Positions 20,218 through 30,245 are shown, numbered from the stretch's first letter. The stretch is DNA of 64,000 bases from Acinetobacter sp. ANC 4204 (GCF_002135205.1 NZ_NEFZ01000008.1:1-64000); one strand, 5' to 3'. A program made the numbers and translations. Notes: generated by a model from the sequence alone, not told the origin.

Positions 20218-21147
20218 TTAGTGAGTCGCACCTGTCAGTGTTTGCTCTAAAATTTGCACACAAAGCGCATCAAAGCTGTAACCCACTGCATTTGCCGCTT
20301 TCGGCACCAAAGAGTGACTGGTCATACCTGGTACAGTATTCACTTCAAGGAGCCAAAAGTTGCCTTGCTCATCTTGCATCGCATCAATACGGCCCCAACC
20401 ACTTGCACCTACCGCTTGGAATGCACGAAGGCAAAGCGCTTGCAACTTTTGCTCTTCTTCAATGCTTAAACCGCACGGAATTCCGTATTCCACATCATTA
20501 CGTTGATATTTTGCTTCATAGTCATAAAACGCCACATCCGCAGGCGGTTGCAGGCGAATCACAGGCAACGGTTGACCGTTTAAGAATGAAATGGTGAACT
20601 CACGTCCCGTAATCCATTTTTCAGCCATCACCACAGCATCGTGTTGCGTCGCTTTGGCAATTGCAGCCGCCAAATCTTCTGCTTTTTCAACCTTACTCAT
20701 GCCAACACTTGAGCCTTCATGTACTGGCTTGATAATCAACGGAAGCCCCAAGCTCGCCACCACTTCAGCCAAATCTGACTCTTGGCTAATAATGCGATAA
20801 GGTGCTGTAGGTAAGTCTGAACCCTGCCAAACTTGCTTGGTTTTCACTTTATCCATTCCGATTGCAGAACCTTGCACACCAGTTCCCGTATATGGAATAT
20901 TCAACCACTCCAAGACGCCTTGAATTTGACCATCTTCTCCACCGCGACCATGCAACACAATAAACGCACGATCATACCCCACCAATTCGGTCACACTACG
21001 TTCTTGCGGGTCAAAAGCTTCAGCATTCACGCCCGAACGAACCAATGCGTCAAGTACAGCAGTACCACTATCTAGAGAAACCTCACGCTCAGCAGATTTA
21101 CCACCAAGCAACACAGCAACTTTGCCGAATTTTGAAGCATTTGACAC
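20218..21147 (-). CDS. ddl: D-alanine--D-alanine ligase
   Basis: A 309-residue ATP-grasp enzyme making the D-Ala-D-Ala dipeptide for the peptidoglycan precursor. It has the N-terminal GGKSAEREVSL loop, LHGRGGEDGQIQG, the ATP-binding KPVHEGSSVGM segment and the metal-binding EVNTVPGMT near the C-terminus. It is the DdlB type because it sits in the dcw cluster between murC (56 bases upstream) and ftsQ. Confidence 0.95.
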   Translation of the reverse strand: MSNASKFGKVAVLLGGKSAEREVSLDSGTAVLDALVRSGVNAEAFDPQERSVTELVGYDRAFIVLHGRGGEDGQIQGVLEWLNIPYTGTGVQGSAIGMDKVKTKQVWQGSDLPTAPYRIISQESDLAEVVASLGLPLIIKPVHEGSSVGMSKVEKAEDLAAAIAKATQHDAVVMAEKWITGREFTISFLNGQPLPVIRLQPPADVAFYDYEAKYQRNDVEYGIPCGLSIEEEQKLQALCLRAFQAVGASGWGRIDAMQDEQGNFWLLEVNTVPGMTSHSLVPKAANAVGYSFDALCVQILEQTLTGATH

Positions 21148-21203
21148 GTTGATATCCTTAAACTTTATAACTGTTTTATTGATTGAGTAATCACAAAGCG
21201 TGA

Positions 21204-22652
21204 TTATTTTAAATACAAATGATTGTTTGCCAGCTCAATCGAGATAGCACCCACATTACCTGCGCCTTGCGTCAATAACAAGTCATCTGCTTGTAACACT
21301 TTTTTCAAGGCATGTTGCAGATTACCTTCAACGGGATCAATCAAGATCGGCTCTACATCGCCACGTAACCGAATACTACGTGCCAGTGAACGACTATCTG
21401 CACCGACAATCGGTTTTTCACCCGCAGGATAGACCTCAAGCAGCAACAACTGATCGACATGTGACAGTACATCCACAAAGTCATCGAAACAGTCACGCGT
21501 ACGGCTAAAACGGTGCGGTTGGAACATCATCACTAAACGACGGTCTGGATGGCTTGCACGTGCAGCTTTAATGGTTGCTTCGACTTCTTTTGGATGGTGA
21601 CCATAGTCATCCACCAATTTCACATTGCCACCTTCAATGTCAAATTCGCCCTGTACTTGGAAACGACGACCCACACCGCTGAAACTTTCCAACGCACGAG
21701 CAATCGCAGCATCAGATACACCTTCATCGGTCGCAATCCCAATCGCTGCTAGTGCATTTAAAATATTATGCAAACCTGGCAAATTGATGGTTAAACGCAA
21801 AGGCTCACGATCTTTACGCAAGACGGTAAAGTGCGACTGCATACCTTCTTGTTCAATATCAACGGCACGAATGTCATTGTCTTCATTAAAACCATAGGTG
21901 ATCAATGGACGACCAATACGCGGCATGATTTCACGAATGTTGGCATCATCGCCACACACCACAGCCAAGCCGTAAAATGGAAGTTTTTGTAAGAACTGTA
22001 CAAAAGTATCTTTTAAAACATCGAAGCTACCGCCGTAAGTGTCCATGTGGTCTGCATCAATGTTGGTCACGATGGTGGCCATCGGTTGCAAATGCAGGAA
22101 TGAGGCATCTGATTCATCCGCTTCAGCCACGATAAAACGACTCGCACCGAGCGCAGCATTCACACCAGTACGGTTCAATAAACCACCAATCACATAGGTT
22201 GGATCAAGGTTTTCTTCTGCCAACATACAAGTGACTAGGCTTGTGGTCGTGGTTTTACCATGCGTTCCCGCAACAGCAATCCCATGACGGTAACGCATCA
22301 GCTCACCCAGCATTTCTGCACGGCGGACCACTGGTGTACGGGTTTCAAGTGCTGCTTTGATTTCAGGGTTTTCAGCATCAATCGCAGTTGACACCACAAT
22401 CACGTTGGCACCTTGAATATTTTCAGCCGTATGACCGATATAAACTTTGATGCCATTTTCTTCAAGCTGTGCTGTTGTCTTTGACGCCTTGATATCCGAA
22501 CCTGAGACTTTATAGCCTTGGTTCTTGAGCACTTCTGCAATACCACACATGCCCGCACCACCAATTCCAATAAAATGGATGTGCTTAATACGACGCATTT
22601 CTGGCACTTTAATAAGTTTTTTTGCTTGATCAGCAGGTGTAGATGGTGACAT
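21204..22652 (-). CDS. murC: UDP-N-acetylmuramate--L-alanine ligase
   Basis: A 482-residue cytoplasmic Mur ligase adding L-Ala to UDP-MurNAc. The N-terminal Rossmann motif is [15 protein letters not shown], the ATP site is [11 protein letters not shown] near 130, and the C-terminal domain carries [10 protein letters not shown] and FQPHRFSRT. It is 12 bases downstream of murG, in the same operon. Confidence 0.96.
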   Translation of the reverse strand: MSPSTPADQAKKLIKVPEMRRIKHIHFIGIGGAGMCGIAEVLKNQGYKVSGSDIKASKTTAQLEENGIKVYIGHTAENIQGANVIVVSTAIDAENPEIKAALETRTPVVRRAEMLGELMRYRHGIAVAGTHGKTTTTSLVTCMLAEENLDPTYVIGGLLNRTGVNAALGASRFIVAEADESDASFLHLQPMATIVTNIDADHMDTYGGSFDVLKDTFVQFLQKLPFYGLAVVCGDDANIREIMPRIGRPLITYGFNEDNDIRAVDIEQEGMQSHFTVLRKDREPLRLTINLPGLHNILNALAAIGIATDEGVSDAAIARALESFSGVGRRFQVQGEFDIEGGNVKLVDDYGHHPKEVEATIKAARASHPDRRLVMMFQPHRFSRTRDCFDDFVDVLSHVDQLLLLEVYPAGEKPIVGADSRSLARSIRLRGDVEPILIDPVEGNLQHALKKVLQADDLLLTQGAGNVGAISIELANNHLYLK

Positions 22653-22664
22653 AAAATACTCGGT

Positions 22665-23762
22665 TTACAATGCTTGAATTAAACGAACCACTTGTTGGGT
22701 TGCATCGGGTTGTGCTTGCTGACGTGCTTTCACTGCCATTTCAGACAATAACTGACGGTTCATCAAGGGTAATAATAATTCTTTTAAACTTTCGGACGTC
22801 ATACTTGCTTGTGGGCAAATTTTGGCTGCACCGATATTGGCTAAAAACTTTGCATTGGCCGTTTGGTGATCATCCACTGCACTCGGCAGCGGAACAAACA
22901 CTGCAGCCACACCAGCAGTGGCAATCTCAGTCACGGTTAACGCCCCAGCACGGCAAATAATTAAGTCAGCATCGCTATAGGCTTGAGCCATATCTTCAAT
23001 AAAAGGTTGAACCTCAACTTGAAGCTGTTCAGGTGCATCGGCATAGCGCGCTTGTGTCGCCTCTGCATGGTTTTGACCACACTGATGATAAACGCTTAAA
23101 GGCACATTGAGTTGCTTCAAGGCTTCAGGAATGCGTTCATTTAATGCTTGTGCGCCCAACGAACCGCCAACAATTAAGATACGCAGTGGCACGCCAGCTT
23201 TTTGACGCTCTTGATAGCGCCAAGACGGATTTAAAATTTCCGTAATTTCTTTGCGGACTGGATTACCCGTGGTCACAATTTTATCTTGTACAGCAAAGGT
23301 ATTTGGAAAAGCTTGACATACTGTTTTTGCAATACGTGATAGCTGCGTATTGGTAAAACCCGCAATCGCATTTTGCTCATGAATAATCACTGGAATACCC
23401 AGTGCACGCGCAGCCAATCCACCCGGTCCAGCAACATAGCCCCCAAAGCCTGCAACCGCATCGACTTTGAGCTGCTTCATATAGCGCATTGCGCTTAGCG
23501 TGGCTTTTAAAATTTTAAAGGGTGCCAATACTTTGCGGACTAAGCCATTGCCACGCACACCTTGAATGTCAATTTGATAAATCGGGATATCGTGATTTTT
23601 AAGTAGGCGATTTTCCATACCTGTAGGCGTAGCAAGCCATGAGACTTGGCAGCCTTGTTGCTGTAATTCCTTAGCCACAGCAAGTGCTGGAAAAACATGT
23701 CCACCCGTTCCGGCAGCCATCATCATTACATGTTTCGGCTTTGTTTGTGTTGCTTCGGTCAC
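22665..23762 (-). CDS. murG: UDP-GlcNAc:lipid I GlcNAc-transferase MurG
   Basis: A 365-residue peripheral membrane GT-B enzyme that adds GlcNAc to lipid I to form lipid II. Glycine-rich loops GTGGHVFPA, GGYVAGPGG and GGSLGAQALN are present, with the UDP-GlcNAc-binding region ICRAGALTVTEIA. It is the first recognisable gene of the dcw-like block here. The 481 bases upstream contain no gene and must hold the promoter. Confidence 0.95.
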   Translation of the reverse strand: MTEATQTKPKHVMMMAAGTGGHVFPALAVAKELQQQGCQVSWLATPTGMENRLLKNHDIPIYQIDIQGVRGNGLVRKVLAPFKILKATLSAMRYMKQLKVDAVAGFGGYVAGPGGLAARALGIPVIIHEQNAIAGFTNTQLSRIAKTVCQAFPNTFAVQDKIVTTGNPVRKEITEILNPSWRYQERQKAGVPLRILIVGGSLGAQALNERIPEALKQLNVPLSVYHQCGQNHAEATQARYADAPEQLQVEVQPFIEDMAQAYSDADLIICRAGALTVTEIATAGVAAVFVPLPSAVDDHQTANAKFLANIGAAKICPQASMTSESLKELLLPLMNRQLLSEMAVKARQQAQPDATQQVVRLIQAL

Positions 23763-24243
23763 AGTCTAATTCTTCAATTCTAAAATATGGAAACAAAATT
23801 CAATTTTAAGCGATCAATTGTAATCACAAACGCATAACCGCGAAAGATTATTTACTTTTTTTCAACAGGCATTTGATTGTTTTTTTCTACTGATTTTCGA
23901 GTTTAAACTAGATTTGTTATCAGATATACATTTTTACTCAAACTACCACACACATTTAAGCTCGACAGCACCATGTTTTATATCTAAAAATAAAACATTG
24001 AAGATGATTTTAATCAATTATTTAATATAACTCTAAAAGAATGGGAACCTCATTTTTAGCAAATAGAAATACCCTCTGAGCTGAAACATTTGAACAGAAT
24101 GAAAATTTGTAATGCCATGTAGCACTGTGTGATTTATCTTCAACCCAATTTATACACTTTGCGGTAAGCCATGTCCTTATTTCAAAACTTCCCTATTCAT
24201 TGAAATAAAAAAGGAACCTTTTCAGGTTCCTCTTTCTGTCGAT
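23763..24243. other. Long AT-rich intergenic region upstream of murG
   Basis: No open reading frame with a credible start and no tRNA- or rRNA-like sequence is seen. It holds the gshB terminator at its right end and, by position, the promoter of the murG-ftsZ transcript. I could not single out one promoter with confidence. Confidence 0.6.
24207..24235 (-). terminator. Terminator after gshB
   Basis: Minus strand GAGGAACCTGAAAAGGTTCC followed by TTTTTT, shortly after the gshB stop codon. Confidence 0.88.
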
Positions 24244-25188
24244 TTAGCTGGCTTTACCTGCTTCCAAGACATCAAATAAAGTATCGGCAATCGAAGTACC
24301 AAATTGTGCATCAATCTCACGAATACAGGTTGGGCTAGTCACATTAATTTCGGTCACATAGTTGCCAATCACATCGAGTCCAACAAAAACCAATCCTTTT
24401 TCACGTAAGAAGGGTCCCACTTTCGCGGCAATCGCCTTATCATTTTCAGTCAAGGGACGGGCTTGACCCAAACCACCTGCAGCCAAGTTCCCACGCACTT
24501 CACCGTTTTGCGGAATACGCGCCAAACAGTAGGGAATCGGTTCACCATTGATCAGCAAGATGCGTTTATCTCCTTCAACAATTTCAGGAATATACCGCTG
24601 CGCCATAATCGGACGTGTACCCATTTCAGTCAGCATTTCTAGAGTTGAGCCGATGTTCACACCATCTTGATATAAGCGGAAAATTCCCATGCCACCCATC
24701 CCATCGAGGGGCTTCACAATCACATCACCATGTTCTTTGATAAATTCACGGATCAGGCTTTGTTGTGAAGTCACCAGTGTAGGAACTTGAAGTTCAGGGA
24801 ACTGCGTAGCAAACAGTTTTTCATTACAATCACGTAAGGACTGTGGTTTATTGATAATCCACGCGCCTTCACGTTCCGCTTGTTCCAAAATATAAGTGGT
24901 ATACACAAAGTTCATGTCGAACGGTGGATCTTTACGCATCAAGATCACATCGTAATCCGCCAAGGACTCTTTTTGTGGTTCGCCCAAATCATAATAATGA
25001 TCGTAATCTTCAAACACTTTTAAGGGAGAAATCAGACCAAAGGCTTTGCCTTGGTCGATATATAAATCGTGTTGTAATGCATAACCCAGCTCGTGCCCGC
25101 GACGGCTTGCTGCCCATAACATTGCCATCGTAGAATCTTTTTTCAGATTCACCGTTTCAATCGGGTCCATCACTACCAGTACACGCAT
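24244..25188 (-). CDS. gshB: Glutathione synthetase
   Basis: A 314-residue ATP-grasp enzyme joining gamma-glutamylcysteine and glycine. The start MRVLVVMDPIETVNLKKDST matches the family's N-terminus and has a GTGAG ribosome-binding site; the open frame extends 23 codons further upstream without support. The ATP-grasp loop KPLDGMGGMGIFRL and the C-terminal substrate segment EINVTSPTCIREID are present. It is a single gene with its own terminator. It supports the glutathione-dependent enzymes seen nearby (GST, peroxidase-like protein). Confidence 0.95.
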   Translation of the reverse strand: MRVLVVMDPIETVNLKKDSTMAMLWAASRRGHELGYALQHDLYIDQGKAFGLISPLKVFEDYDHYYDLGEPQKESLADYDVILMRKDPPFDMNFVYTTYILEQAEREGAWIINKPQSLRDCNEKLFATQFPELQVPTLVTSQQSLIREFIKEHGDVIVKPLDGMGGMGIFRLYQDGVNIGSTLEMLTEMGTRPIMAQRYIPEIVEGDKRILLINGEPIPYCLARIPQNGEVRGNLAAGGLGQARPLTENDKAIAAKVGPFLREKGLVFVGLDVIGNYVTEINVTSPTCIREIDAQFGTSIADTLFDVLEAGKAS

Positions 25189-25346
25189 AAGTCTCACGCT
25201 CATATTTTTAAAACTTGGCAAAAAGTATAGCGAAGTTTTCAGCTTTGGGCACAACAAGTTGTGTATTAATTAAATATTAAAAAATCTATTTTATTCAATT
25301 AGCTACAATACATTAGCATTATTAAATAAATTCAAAGTGCTTACTT

Positions 25347-25383
25347 GGTGGAAAGAAACAGTAAATCTACTGCTATTTCCACC
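25347..25383. terminator. Bulged hairpin downstream of the glutathione-peroxidase-like gene
   Basis: GGTGGAAA and TTTCCACC enclose a second inner pair, CAGTA/TACTG. It sits 20 bases past the peroxidase stop codon. No T-run follows on the minus strand, so it is terminator-like or an mRNA 3'-end stabiliser. Confidence 0.4.
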
Positions 25384-25404
25384 TTCCTCGCAAATGGCTT
25401 CAAC

Positions 25405-25887
25405 TTAAGCCAAAAGGCGTTGAATATCCTGAGCAATTTTTTCAGGTTTAACGATCGGCGCATAACGTTTCACCACCTGCCCTTTTTGATTAATCAGAAA
25501 CTTGGTGAAATTCCATTTGATCCTTTGGCTGCCTAAAATGCCTTTCGCCTCAGACGTTAAATACTGATACAGCGGATGCGCAGTAGGACCATTCACATCA
25601 ACCTTAGCAAACATCGGGAAAGAAACCCCATAATTACGCTGACAAAAACTGCCGATCTCTTCATTACTCGCAGGGTCTTGCTGCGCAAATTGGTTACATG
25701 GAAAACCTAAAACTAAAAGACCTTGTTGTTGGTAGTCCTGATATAACTGTTCCAAACCTTCAAATTGTGGGGTTAAACCACATTGGCTAGCGGTATTCAC
25801 CACCAATAAAACTTTGCCCTGATAGTCGGCTAGATTTTTTTGCTCGCCTTCCAACAGCTCGGCCTGAAAATCATAAATTGTCGTCAT
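25405..25887 (-). CDS. Glutathione peroxidase-family (thiol peroxidase) protein
   Basis: A 160-residue thioredoxin-fold peroxidase. The peroxidatic Cys is at position 36 in [12 protein letters not shown], in the place of selenocysteine, followed by GFPCNQF and the WNFTKFL motif, giving the Cys-Gln-Trp-Asn set. Non-animal enzymes of this type usually use thioredoxin rather than glutathione. The start [10 protein letters not shown] has GGAAGAGAT ahead of it; the longer frame has no support. It is divergent from an OhrR-like regulator with a palindrome between them, so it is probably induced by organic peroxides. Confidence 0.88.
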   Translation of the reverse strand: MTTIYDFQAELLEGEQKNLADYQGKVLLVVNTASQCGLTPQFEGLEQLYQDYQQQGLLVLGFPCNQFAQQDPASNEEIGSFCQRNYGVSFPMFAKVDVNGPTAHPLYQYLTSEAKGILGSQRIKWNFTKFLINQKGQVVKRYAPIVKPEKIAQDIQRLLA

Positions 25888-25960
25888 TACATCTCTTCCA
25901 TTCATCAAAATATCATTCGTTAAAGTCGCTTCAAGGGTTGACCTATAGCGGCAAATAATA

Positions 25961-25985
25961 TTGCACACAATTAACTTGTGTGCAA
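25961..25985. promoter_or_regulatory. 25-bp palindrome, candidate OhrR operator
   Basis: TTGCACACAA-TTAAC-TTGTGTGCAA is a perfect ten-base inverted repeat between the divergent peroxidase and ohrR genes. A second, weaker half-site (TTACACGCAA) follows at about 25990-26000. This is the size and symmetry of MarR/OhrR operators, but the bases differ from the Xanthomonas/Bacillus OhrR box. Confidence 0.7.
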
Positions 25986-26063
25986 GTTTATTACACGCAA
26001 TATACTTCCACCTCCATTTCATTTATACTGTTTTCTAAATACCAATCCTCAAGGACATGCAAC

Positions 26064-26516
26064 ATGGCTGACACCCCACTTTTAGAAAACCGCGTGTGTT
26101 TTGCCATGTATTCCGCAACCAATGCCATGGTCCGTCAATACCGCCCACGCCTACAAGCCTATGATCTGACCTATCCGCAGTTTATTGTTTTATTGGCTCT
26201 ATATGAGCAGGACAATGTGACGTTGACTGAAATTGGACAAAAAACTTTTTTTGACTCAGGCACCTTAACCCCCATTATTAAGAAGCTAGAAGAAAAACAA
26301 TTTTTAAAGCGTGTCGCAGTCAAGGAAGATGAACGTATGAAAAAAGTCGTGCTTCTGGAAAAAGCACTCCTAGCTAAAGACAAAATTATGGCGATTCCAT
26401 TTGAACTGGCATGTTCTTTAGGTCTAGATCCTCATGATTTGGCGACTATCCATCAACTGTGTCAGCGTTTTTTAAATGGTTTGGAACAGACCCAACACGC
26501 TGGTCGAGATGCTTAA
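26064..26516 (+). CDS. ohrR: OhrR-type MarR-family peroxide-sensing repressor
   Basis: A 150-residue winged-helix regulator. The start MADTPLLENRVCFAMYSA has AAGGAC ahead of it. Cys12 in the VCFAMYS context is the reactive Cys of OhrR proteins, and the tyrosines that hydrogen-bond it (MYSA, QYRPR) are present. The winged helix covers about 45-105 (LTEIGQKTFFDSGTLTPII). It should repress itself and the divergent peroxidase until oxidised. No ohr gene is adjacent, which is unusual for ohrR. Its stop codon overlaps the next start. Confidence 0.85.
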   Translation: MADTPLLENRVCFAMYSATNAMVRQYRPRLQAYDLTYPQFIVLLALYEQDNVTLTEIGQKTFFDSGTLTPIIKKLEEKQFLKRVAVKEDERMKKVVLLEKALLAKDKIMAIPFELACSLGLDPHDLATIHQLCQRFLNGLEQTQHAGRDA

Positions 26517-26713
26517 TGCAACAAGCGATTATTGGTTTTCATCTCGATGAAGAGCATCATTGGGTAGCTGAGCTTGCCTGCGGTCACACACAGCATGTCC
26601 GCCATACGCCACCATGGCAAAACCGCCCGTGGGTACTAACTGAGCACGGACGCCAAGAAAAAATCGGCGTTCTTTTAAACTCTAAGAAATGTCTGGAAAA
26701 TCCTGTTCAATAA
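26516..26713 (+). CDS. DUF3565 small protein
   Basis: A 65-residue protein beginning MQQAIIGFHLDEEHHWVAEL. The conserved CGHTQHVRHTPPW and WVLTEHGR motifs place it in DUF3565, a family of Cys/His-rich small proteins of unknown function. The start overlaps the ohrR stop codon by one base (TAATG), so it is translationally coupled and probably shares peroxide control. Confidence 0.75.
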   Translation: MQQAIIGFHLDEEHHWVAELACGHTQHVRHTPPWQNRPWVLTEHGRQEKIGVLLNSKKCLENPVQ

Positions 26714-26855
26714 CGCTTTTCCAATGTCCTTCTGATTTTAAATTTATTACTTATCAACTAATTAAAATAATTAAACAGCACCTTTAGCCATTCTTTTAAA
26801 CCCAATCCAATTATGTAGGAAAAATGAATTTTCCACGAAGTCTTGTTCATTTTTA

Positions 26856-26875
26856 GTAAATGATTATAATTCTCA
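26856..26875 (+). promoter_or_regulatory. Fur-box-like sequence upstream of the TonB receptor
   Basis: GTAAATGATTATAATTCTCA, about 40 bases before the receptor start, resembles the GATAAT-type hexamer repeats bound by Fur. Iron repression would be expected for a siderophore receptor. Confidence 0.55.
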
Positions 26876-26911
26876 CTTTTATTACCCATTTAATCTCTCT
26901 GAGCCTTCCCC

Positions 26912-29158
26912 ATGACCAAACTTCAAGCCTACCCACTCCGTGGCTCCGCTCTATTCAAATATAGCTTACTCAGCTTTATGATTTTAAGTGCACATGCAGC
27001 CTATGCAGATGAAGCAACACTACAAAATAATGAGAACCCACCCTCTCAAGCGATGACAAACAAATCGGGCACAGCAGCAGTTCTACCCACCTTAAAAATT
27101 GAGGCAATGAGTGAACTTGATCCAATCAAAAGCTATGTCGATTATGATCAGGCCAATGTCACCCGTAATGGTCTAAAGAAAAAAGACATCCCTCAAACCA
27201 TTGACACCATTGATGTACAGAAATATAAAATCTACGGCTCTAATGACCTCAGTGTGATGCTACAAGGCACACCAGGGGTATCCACCAGCTACGATATGCG
27301 CGGTGATGGCATTACCCTTCGAGGTTTCTCTGCCGACTCGGGTGATATTTACCGTGATGGAATTCGTGAAAGTGGTCAAGTCCGCCGTAGCACAGCCAAT
27401 ATTGAACGGATCGAAATTTTAAAAGGCCCTGCCTCGGTGTTATATGGTCGTAGCGCGGGCGGTGGTGTAGTCAACATGGTCAGTAAATACGCCAATTTTG
27501 ACTCGAAAAGCTCAGTCGGTACCTATGTCGGTTCATATGACACTTATGGCGCGACAGCAGATATTAACCAAGTATTAAATGACAATTGGGCTGTCCGTTT
27601 AACAGGTGAATACGGCGAAGCAGATAGTTTCCGTTCAGGCATCGACAGTAAAATTGAGATGATCTCGCCAAGTTTCACGTATAAAAATGATGAGGAAACC
27701 CTCACGTGGACCACACAATATACCTATGACAAATTAGGGCGAGTACCTGACCGTGGTCCAAGTTATAGTATCTTGCCTAGTGGAACATCCATTAAAACAG
27801 GCTTTGCACAAAATGGCGATTATGTCGACGATGTATTACAAGTCATTCGCTCAGATTTAAGCTATGAATTTGCGCCAAATTGGATTTTCCATTGGGCTGC
27901 AAGCTATAGACAAGCAGAACAAAATTTTGATCATTTTTATTTAGGTGGATACTGTGCAACAGCAACTACTGTAATCCGTAATGCAGGTACATGCCAAGGT
28001 CATGTAGGTGACATCTCTCAAATTTATTATTGGCAACAAACAGACAATAAAACTACCAGCAACACCTTTGATATTAAAGGTGAATTCAATACAGGATCAA
28101 TTAAACACAATCTTGTATTCGGCAGTGACTGGAGCTATGAACAACGAGAACCACGTTTAGCCAATACCAACCAAAACGGTTCTGCAATTTATGGTTATGT
28201 AGACCCAATCACAGGTGAGCGCCAATCTAGTCGTGGTACAGGCCCACTTAAAATCAGTCAACACAATTATAATCAAGGCACAAGTTTAGGCTTCTTTGCC
28301 CAAGACCTAATCAGCTTGAATGAACAATTCAAAATCATGCTTGGTATGCGCTACGACAGCTATGATTTTTCTACCACCAATAAACTACCAAATGTCGCTG
28401 CAGATAAACGTAAACGATCTATTAATGATGATTCATTTAGCCCAAATGTCGGCGTAGTCTGGCAACCGAATGAACATCAAAGTCTGTATGCATCATACAG
28501 CAAAAGTTTTGCGCCCTTTGGCGGCTCTATGGGTGTCAATCCAATTTCATCAGCAAGCCAAGATATGAACATCTTTAATGCTGAGCCACAATATAACGAA
28601 CAATACGAAATGGGAGTCAAAAGTGATTGGTTCGATGAACGCCTCAATACCCAGTTCTCTGTTTATGACATTCGTAAAAAGAATATCCGTTACCGTCCAG
28701 ACCCAGATGTTCCAGACGTATGGGCTGTGGGTGGCGAACATCAATCCAAAGGCTTAGAATTTAGCTTTATTGGTCGCGTATTGGATAATCTTTTTGTCCG
28801 TGGTGGTTATGGTTACACCGATGCTCAAGTCAAAAAGGACAAAGAAAAGCCTGAAAATGTAGGAAATACTCTTTCTAATACCTCTAAAAATACAGGCAAC
28901 CTGTTTGTGCGCTACTTACCTACCGAAAAGCTCTATGGTGAAGTTGGTGTAACGTATGTTGGCTCTTACTATCCAAACATCAACAACTTGACCAAGATGG
29001 ATGGTTTCAATCGTGTCGATGCTGCCATTGGGTATAGTGCTGATCCATGGAACCTAACCCTAGCTGTCAGCAACCTGACCAATAAAGAATACTGGCGTTC
29101 AGACTCTATGCCAGGTACACCACGTAGCTTCTTGATGCGTTTAAACTACCAGTTCTAA
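26912..29158 (+). CDS. TonB-dependent siderophore receptor
   Basis: A 748-residue outer-membrane receptor. It has a long signal peptide (cleavage after about residue 32, AAYA) and a TonB-box-like stretch around TLKIEAM. A plug domain contains TLRGFSADSGDIYRDGIR and IEILKGPASVLYGR. A 22-strand barrel ends in RSFLMRLNYQF with the terminal Phe. The RGF and GPASVLYG motifs are those of ferric-siderophore receptors of the catecholate/hydroxamate group. The ligand cannot be told from sequence. It is a lone gene with a Fur-like box and its own terminator. Confidence 0.9.
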   Translation: MTKLQAYPLRGSALFKYSLLSFMILSAHAAYADEATLQNNENPPSQAMTNKSGTAAVLPTLKIEAMSELDPIKSYVDYDQANVTRNGLKKKDIPQTIDTIDVQKYKIYGSNDLSVMLQGTPGVSTSYDMRGDGITLRGFSADSGDIYRDGIRESGQVRRSTANIERIEILKGPASVLYGRSAGGGVVNMVSKYANFDSKSSVGTYVGSYDTYGATADINQVLNDNWAVRLTGEYGEADSFRSGIDSKIEMISPSFTYKNDEETLTWTTQYTYDKLGRVPDRGPSYSILPSGTSIKTGFAQNGDYVDDVLQVIRSDLSYEFAPNWIFHWAASYRQAEQNFDHFYLGGYCATATTVIRNAGTCQGHVGDISQIYYWQQTDNKTTSNTFDIKGEFNTGSIKHNLVFGSDWSYEQREPRLANTNQNGSAIYGYVDPITGERQSSRGTGPLKISQHNYNQGTSLGFFAQDLISLNEQFKIMLGMRYDSYDFSTTNKLPNVAADKRKRSINDDSFSPNVGVVWQPNEHQSLYASYSKSFAPFGGSMGVNPISSASQDMNIFNAEPQYNEQYEMGVKSDWFDERLNTQFSVYDIRKKNIRYRPDPDVPDVWAVGGEHQSKGLEFSFIGRVLDNLFVRGGYGYTDAQVKKDKEKPENVGNTLSNTSKNTGNLFVRYLPTEKLYGEVGVTYVGSYYPNINNLTKMDGFNRVDAAIGYSADPWNLTLAVSNLTNKEYWRSDSMPGTPRSFLMRLNYQF

Positions 29159-29185
29159 ACTGCCTTCAATAAAGTTTTAACTCAA

Positions 29186-29213
29186 GCGGAACAGGTCACT
29201 GTTCCGTTTTTTT
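29186..29213 (+). terminator. Terminator after the TonB receptor gene
   Basis: GCGGAACAGGTCACTGTTCCG followed by TTTTTTT, 28 bases after the stop codon. Confidence 0.9.
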
Positions 29214-29346
29214 ATGCTTGCCGAAGGACGACTGAGCCAATCCATACACACTTTGAGCCTTTTGTTATAAAGCGCAAGAAACGGATTTTCAGGCCTCACT
29301 CGATTTGTTACTGTTTTCTTAAGTTAAATGATTTCCGTGAGTAATC

Positions 29347-30207
29347 ATGACAGAACATACCAACTACACACGTGTGGCAAGGGCGATTGAATACATTGAA
29401 CAAAACTTCAAACAGCAACCCAGTTTGACCGAAATTGCAGAACACGTACATTTAAGTCCTACACATTTTCAACGCATATTTACCGAATGGGCAGGCGTCA
29501 GTCCAAAGAAATTTCTGCAATATATTAGTGTGGAATATGCCAAGTCGGTTTTGAAAAATCACACAGAACATAATATTTTTGCAGCAACCTTTGACACTGG
29601 CCTTTCTAGTACCAGCAGATTGCATGATTTATTTGTCCAAATCGAAGGTATGACGCCCGCAGAATACAAACATGGAGGTGAAGCACTCCACATTCACTAT
29701 AGCTTTGCCGAAACCATTTTTGGCTCAGTCATGATTGCCTCAACCCCTAAAGGCATTTGCCATATGGCCTTTACCGAAACAAATCAAGATGCATTGATCT
29801 ATCTAAAAACACAGTTCCCACGCGCGACATTTATTGAAGATCAGGATGAATTACAACGTAAAGCGCTCGCAATTTTTCAGCAAGATCAAAACAGCCTATC
29901 AGAGATTAAACTGCACCTGAAAGGCACTGACTTTCAGCTCAAGGTTTGGCAAAGTCTGCTTAAAATCCCCATGGGACGGCTCAGCAGTTATGCAAAGATT
30001 GCTCAAGAGATTGGGCAAGAACGTGCTTCACGAGCGGTCGGAACAGCCATTGGCAACAATCCTGTTGCCTTTTTAATTCCCTGCCATCGGGTCATTCTGT
30101 CTTCAGGGCAACGTGGTGGCTATATGTGGGGAACAACACGTAAAACTGCGATGATTGGCTGGGAAGGTGCGCATAGCCAAACATCAACCGAAAAAGAGAG
30201 CGAATAA
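29347..30207 (+). CDS. AraC-type HTH fused to O6-methylguanine-DNA methyltransferase (Ada-like)
   Basis: A 286-residue fusion. Residues 1-105 are an AraC-type double helix-turn-helix (LTEIAEHVHLSPTHFQRIFTEW). Residues 120-275 are an alkyltransferase with the acceptor Cys in NPVAFLIPCHRVI. It repairs O6-alkylguanine by self-alkylation and may regulate genes. Unlike E. coli Ada it lacks the N-terminal Zn-binding methylphosphotriester domain. The usual damage switch is therefore absent and the regulatory signal is unclear. Its terminator also faces pyrE. Confidence 0.88.
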   Translation: MTEHTNYTRVARAIEYIEQNFKQQPSLTEIAEHVHLSPTHFQRIFTEWAGVSPKKFLQYISVEYAKSVLKNHTEHNIFAATFDTGLSSTSRLHDLFVQIEGMTPAEYKHGGEALHIHYSFAETIFGSVMIASTPKGICHMAFTETNQDALIYLKTQFPRATFIEDQDELQRKALAIFQQDQNSLSEIKLHLKGTDFQLKVWQSLLKIPMGRLSSYAKIAQEIGQERASRAVGTAIGNNPVAFLIPCHRVILSSGQRGGYMWGTTRKTAMIGWEGAHSQTSTEKESE

Positions 30208-30236
30208 AAAAAGGAAGCAGTAGCTTCCTTTTTTTA
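30205..30236. terminator. Bidirectional terminator between the Ada-like gene and pyrE
   Basis: AAAAAAAGGAAGCAGTAGCTTCC followed by TTTTTTT, between two convergent stop codons. Confidence 0.88.
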
Positions 30237-30245
30237 TTTCAACGT

